Of a DNA stretch of 64,000 bases, positions 63,948-64,000 are shown piece by piece. Origin of the DNA: Chromatocurvus sp964613795 (GTDB lineage Bacteria > Pseudomonadota > Gammaproteobacteria > Pseudomonadales > Halieaceae); contig CAZTJR010000013.1 in the NCBI GenBank assembly GCA_964613795.1, positions 23,960 to 87,959 on the forward strand, written 5' to 3'. The notes beneath the pieces were generated by a model, which was not told the DNA's origin, did not search any database, and saw nothing but the letters and a program-made list of their open reading frames with translations. The translations under genes and the position numbers were made by a program. The stretch's first letter is position 1, and the number at the start of each line of letters is the position of its first letter.

Positions 63948-64000
63948 CTAGTGGGCCACGCGGTAAGTTCGGTAATACTCAGCCGCAGCACAAGCGCTGT
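63948..64000 (-). CDS. Possible C-terminal end of a gene outside the window
   Basis: The minus strand has an open frame from the window edge to TAG at 63948-63950, reading SACAAAEYYRTYRVAH. It is too short to identify and lies just upstream of the ADP-ribosylglycohydrolase gene. The residue mix looks protein-like but this could be chance. Confidence 0.25.
   Translation of the reverse strand, partial: SACAAAEYYRTYRVAH

Overview
This 64 kb window is a high-GC chromosomal segment (one 100-N scaffold gap) that fits a free-living, aerobic, probably marine gammaproteobacterium. A tmRNA with tag ANDDNYALAA, a FadE-type acyl-CoA dehydrogenase, AcnA, a DabAB bicarbonate module, DUF1499, DUF2058 and DUF3524 proteins all point that way. 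Halieaceae or a nearby lineage is my guess from gene content only.

Layout. 0.0-8.5 kb: amidohydrolase (cut by the window edge), DUF924, aconitase, acyl-CoA dehydrogenase, Tat-exported amidohydrolase. 8.6-11.7 kb: tmRNA gene followed by a small AT-rich island with HipBA, an excisionase-like HTH protein, an inverted diverged piece of the tmRNA 3' region and a truncated HTH antitoxin relic. 11.7-16.7 kb: exported S10 and M20 peptidases, a PstS-like binding protein and a DUF1499 membrane protein. 16.7-17.2 kb: non-coding, with a 14-bp tandem repeat interrupted by the gap. 17.3-23.0 kb: a tightly overlapping five-gene operon (P-loop NTPase, alpha/beta hydrolase, HlyD-type adaptor, 7TM protein fused to a degenerate ATP-grasp domain, Asp/Asn beta-hydroxylase-like protein) behind a good sigma70-type promoter. 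This is the best candidate for an undescribed system.

23.0-32 kb, mostly minus strand: SDR; an overlapping TVP38 / six-hairpin glycosidase-like / GT4 operon; FNT channel; bile-acid-symporter-like carrier coupled to a UbiA prenyltransferase; ICMT-like methyltransferase. 32-37.4 kb: acetate kinase and phosphoketolase (xylulose-5-P/fructose-6-P to acetyl-P to acetate plus ATP), then APS/PAPS reductase with a sugar-epimerase-like SDR. 37.5-41.2 kb: acetolactate synthase large subunit divergent from an Lrp/AsnC regulator, then DAHP synthase. 41.2-46.5 kb: alpha/beta hydrolase, DUF3524 (queuosine mannosyltransferase-like) protein, diguanylate cyclase, CynX-type MFS carrier and two small membrane proteins.

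46.6-56.1 kb is a long same-strand run: DUF2058, Na+:alanine symporter, acetyl-CoA hydrolase/transferase family protein, glutaredoxin-like protein, DUF2971, RND adaptor and RND pump. 56.1-61.1 kb holds DabA/DabB (energised inorganic carbon uptake) with a divergent LysR regulator. The window ends with a secreted M20 amidohydrolase, a small exported protein and an ADP-ribosylglycohydrolase.

Two genes (acetate kinase, glutaredoxin-like) appear to begin at non-canonical codons (CTG and ATC), and two copies of a 31-nt palindromic element occur, one supplying the stop codon of acetolactate synthase. Assignments rest on reading motifs by eye; no database search was run.
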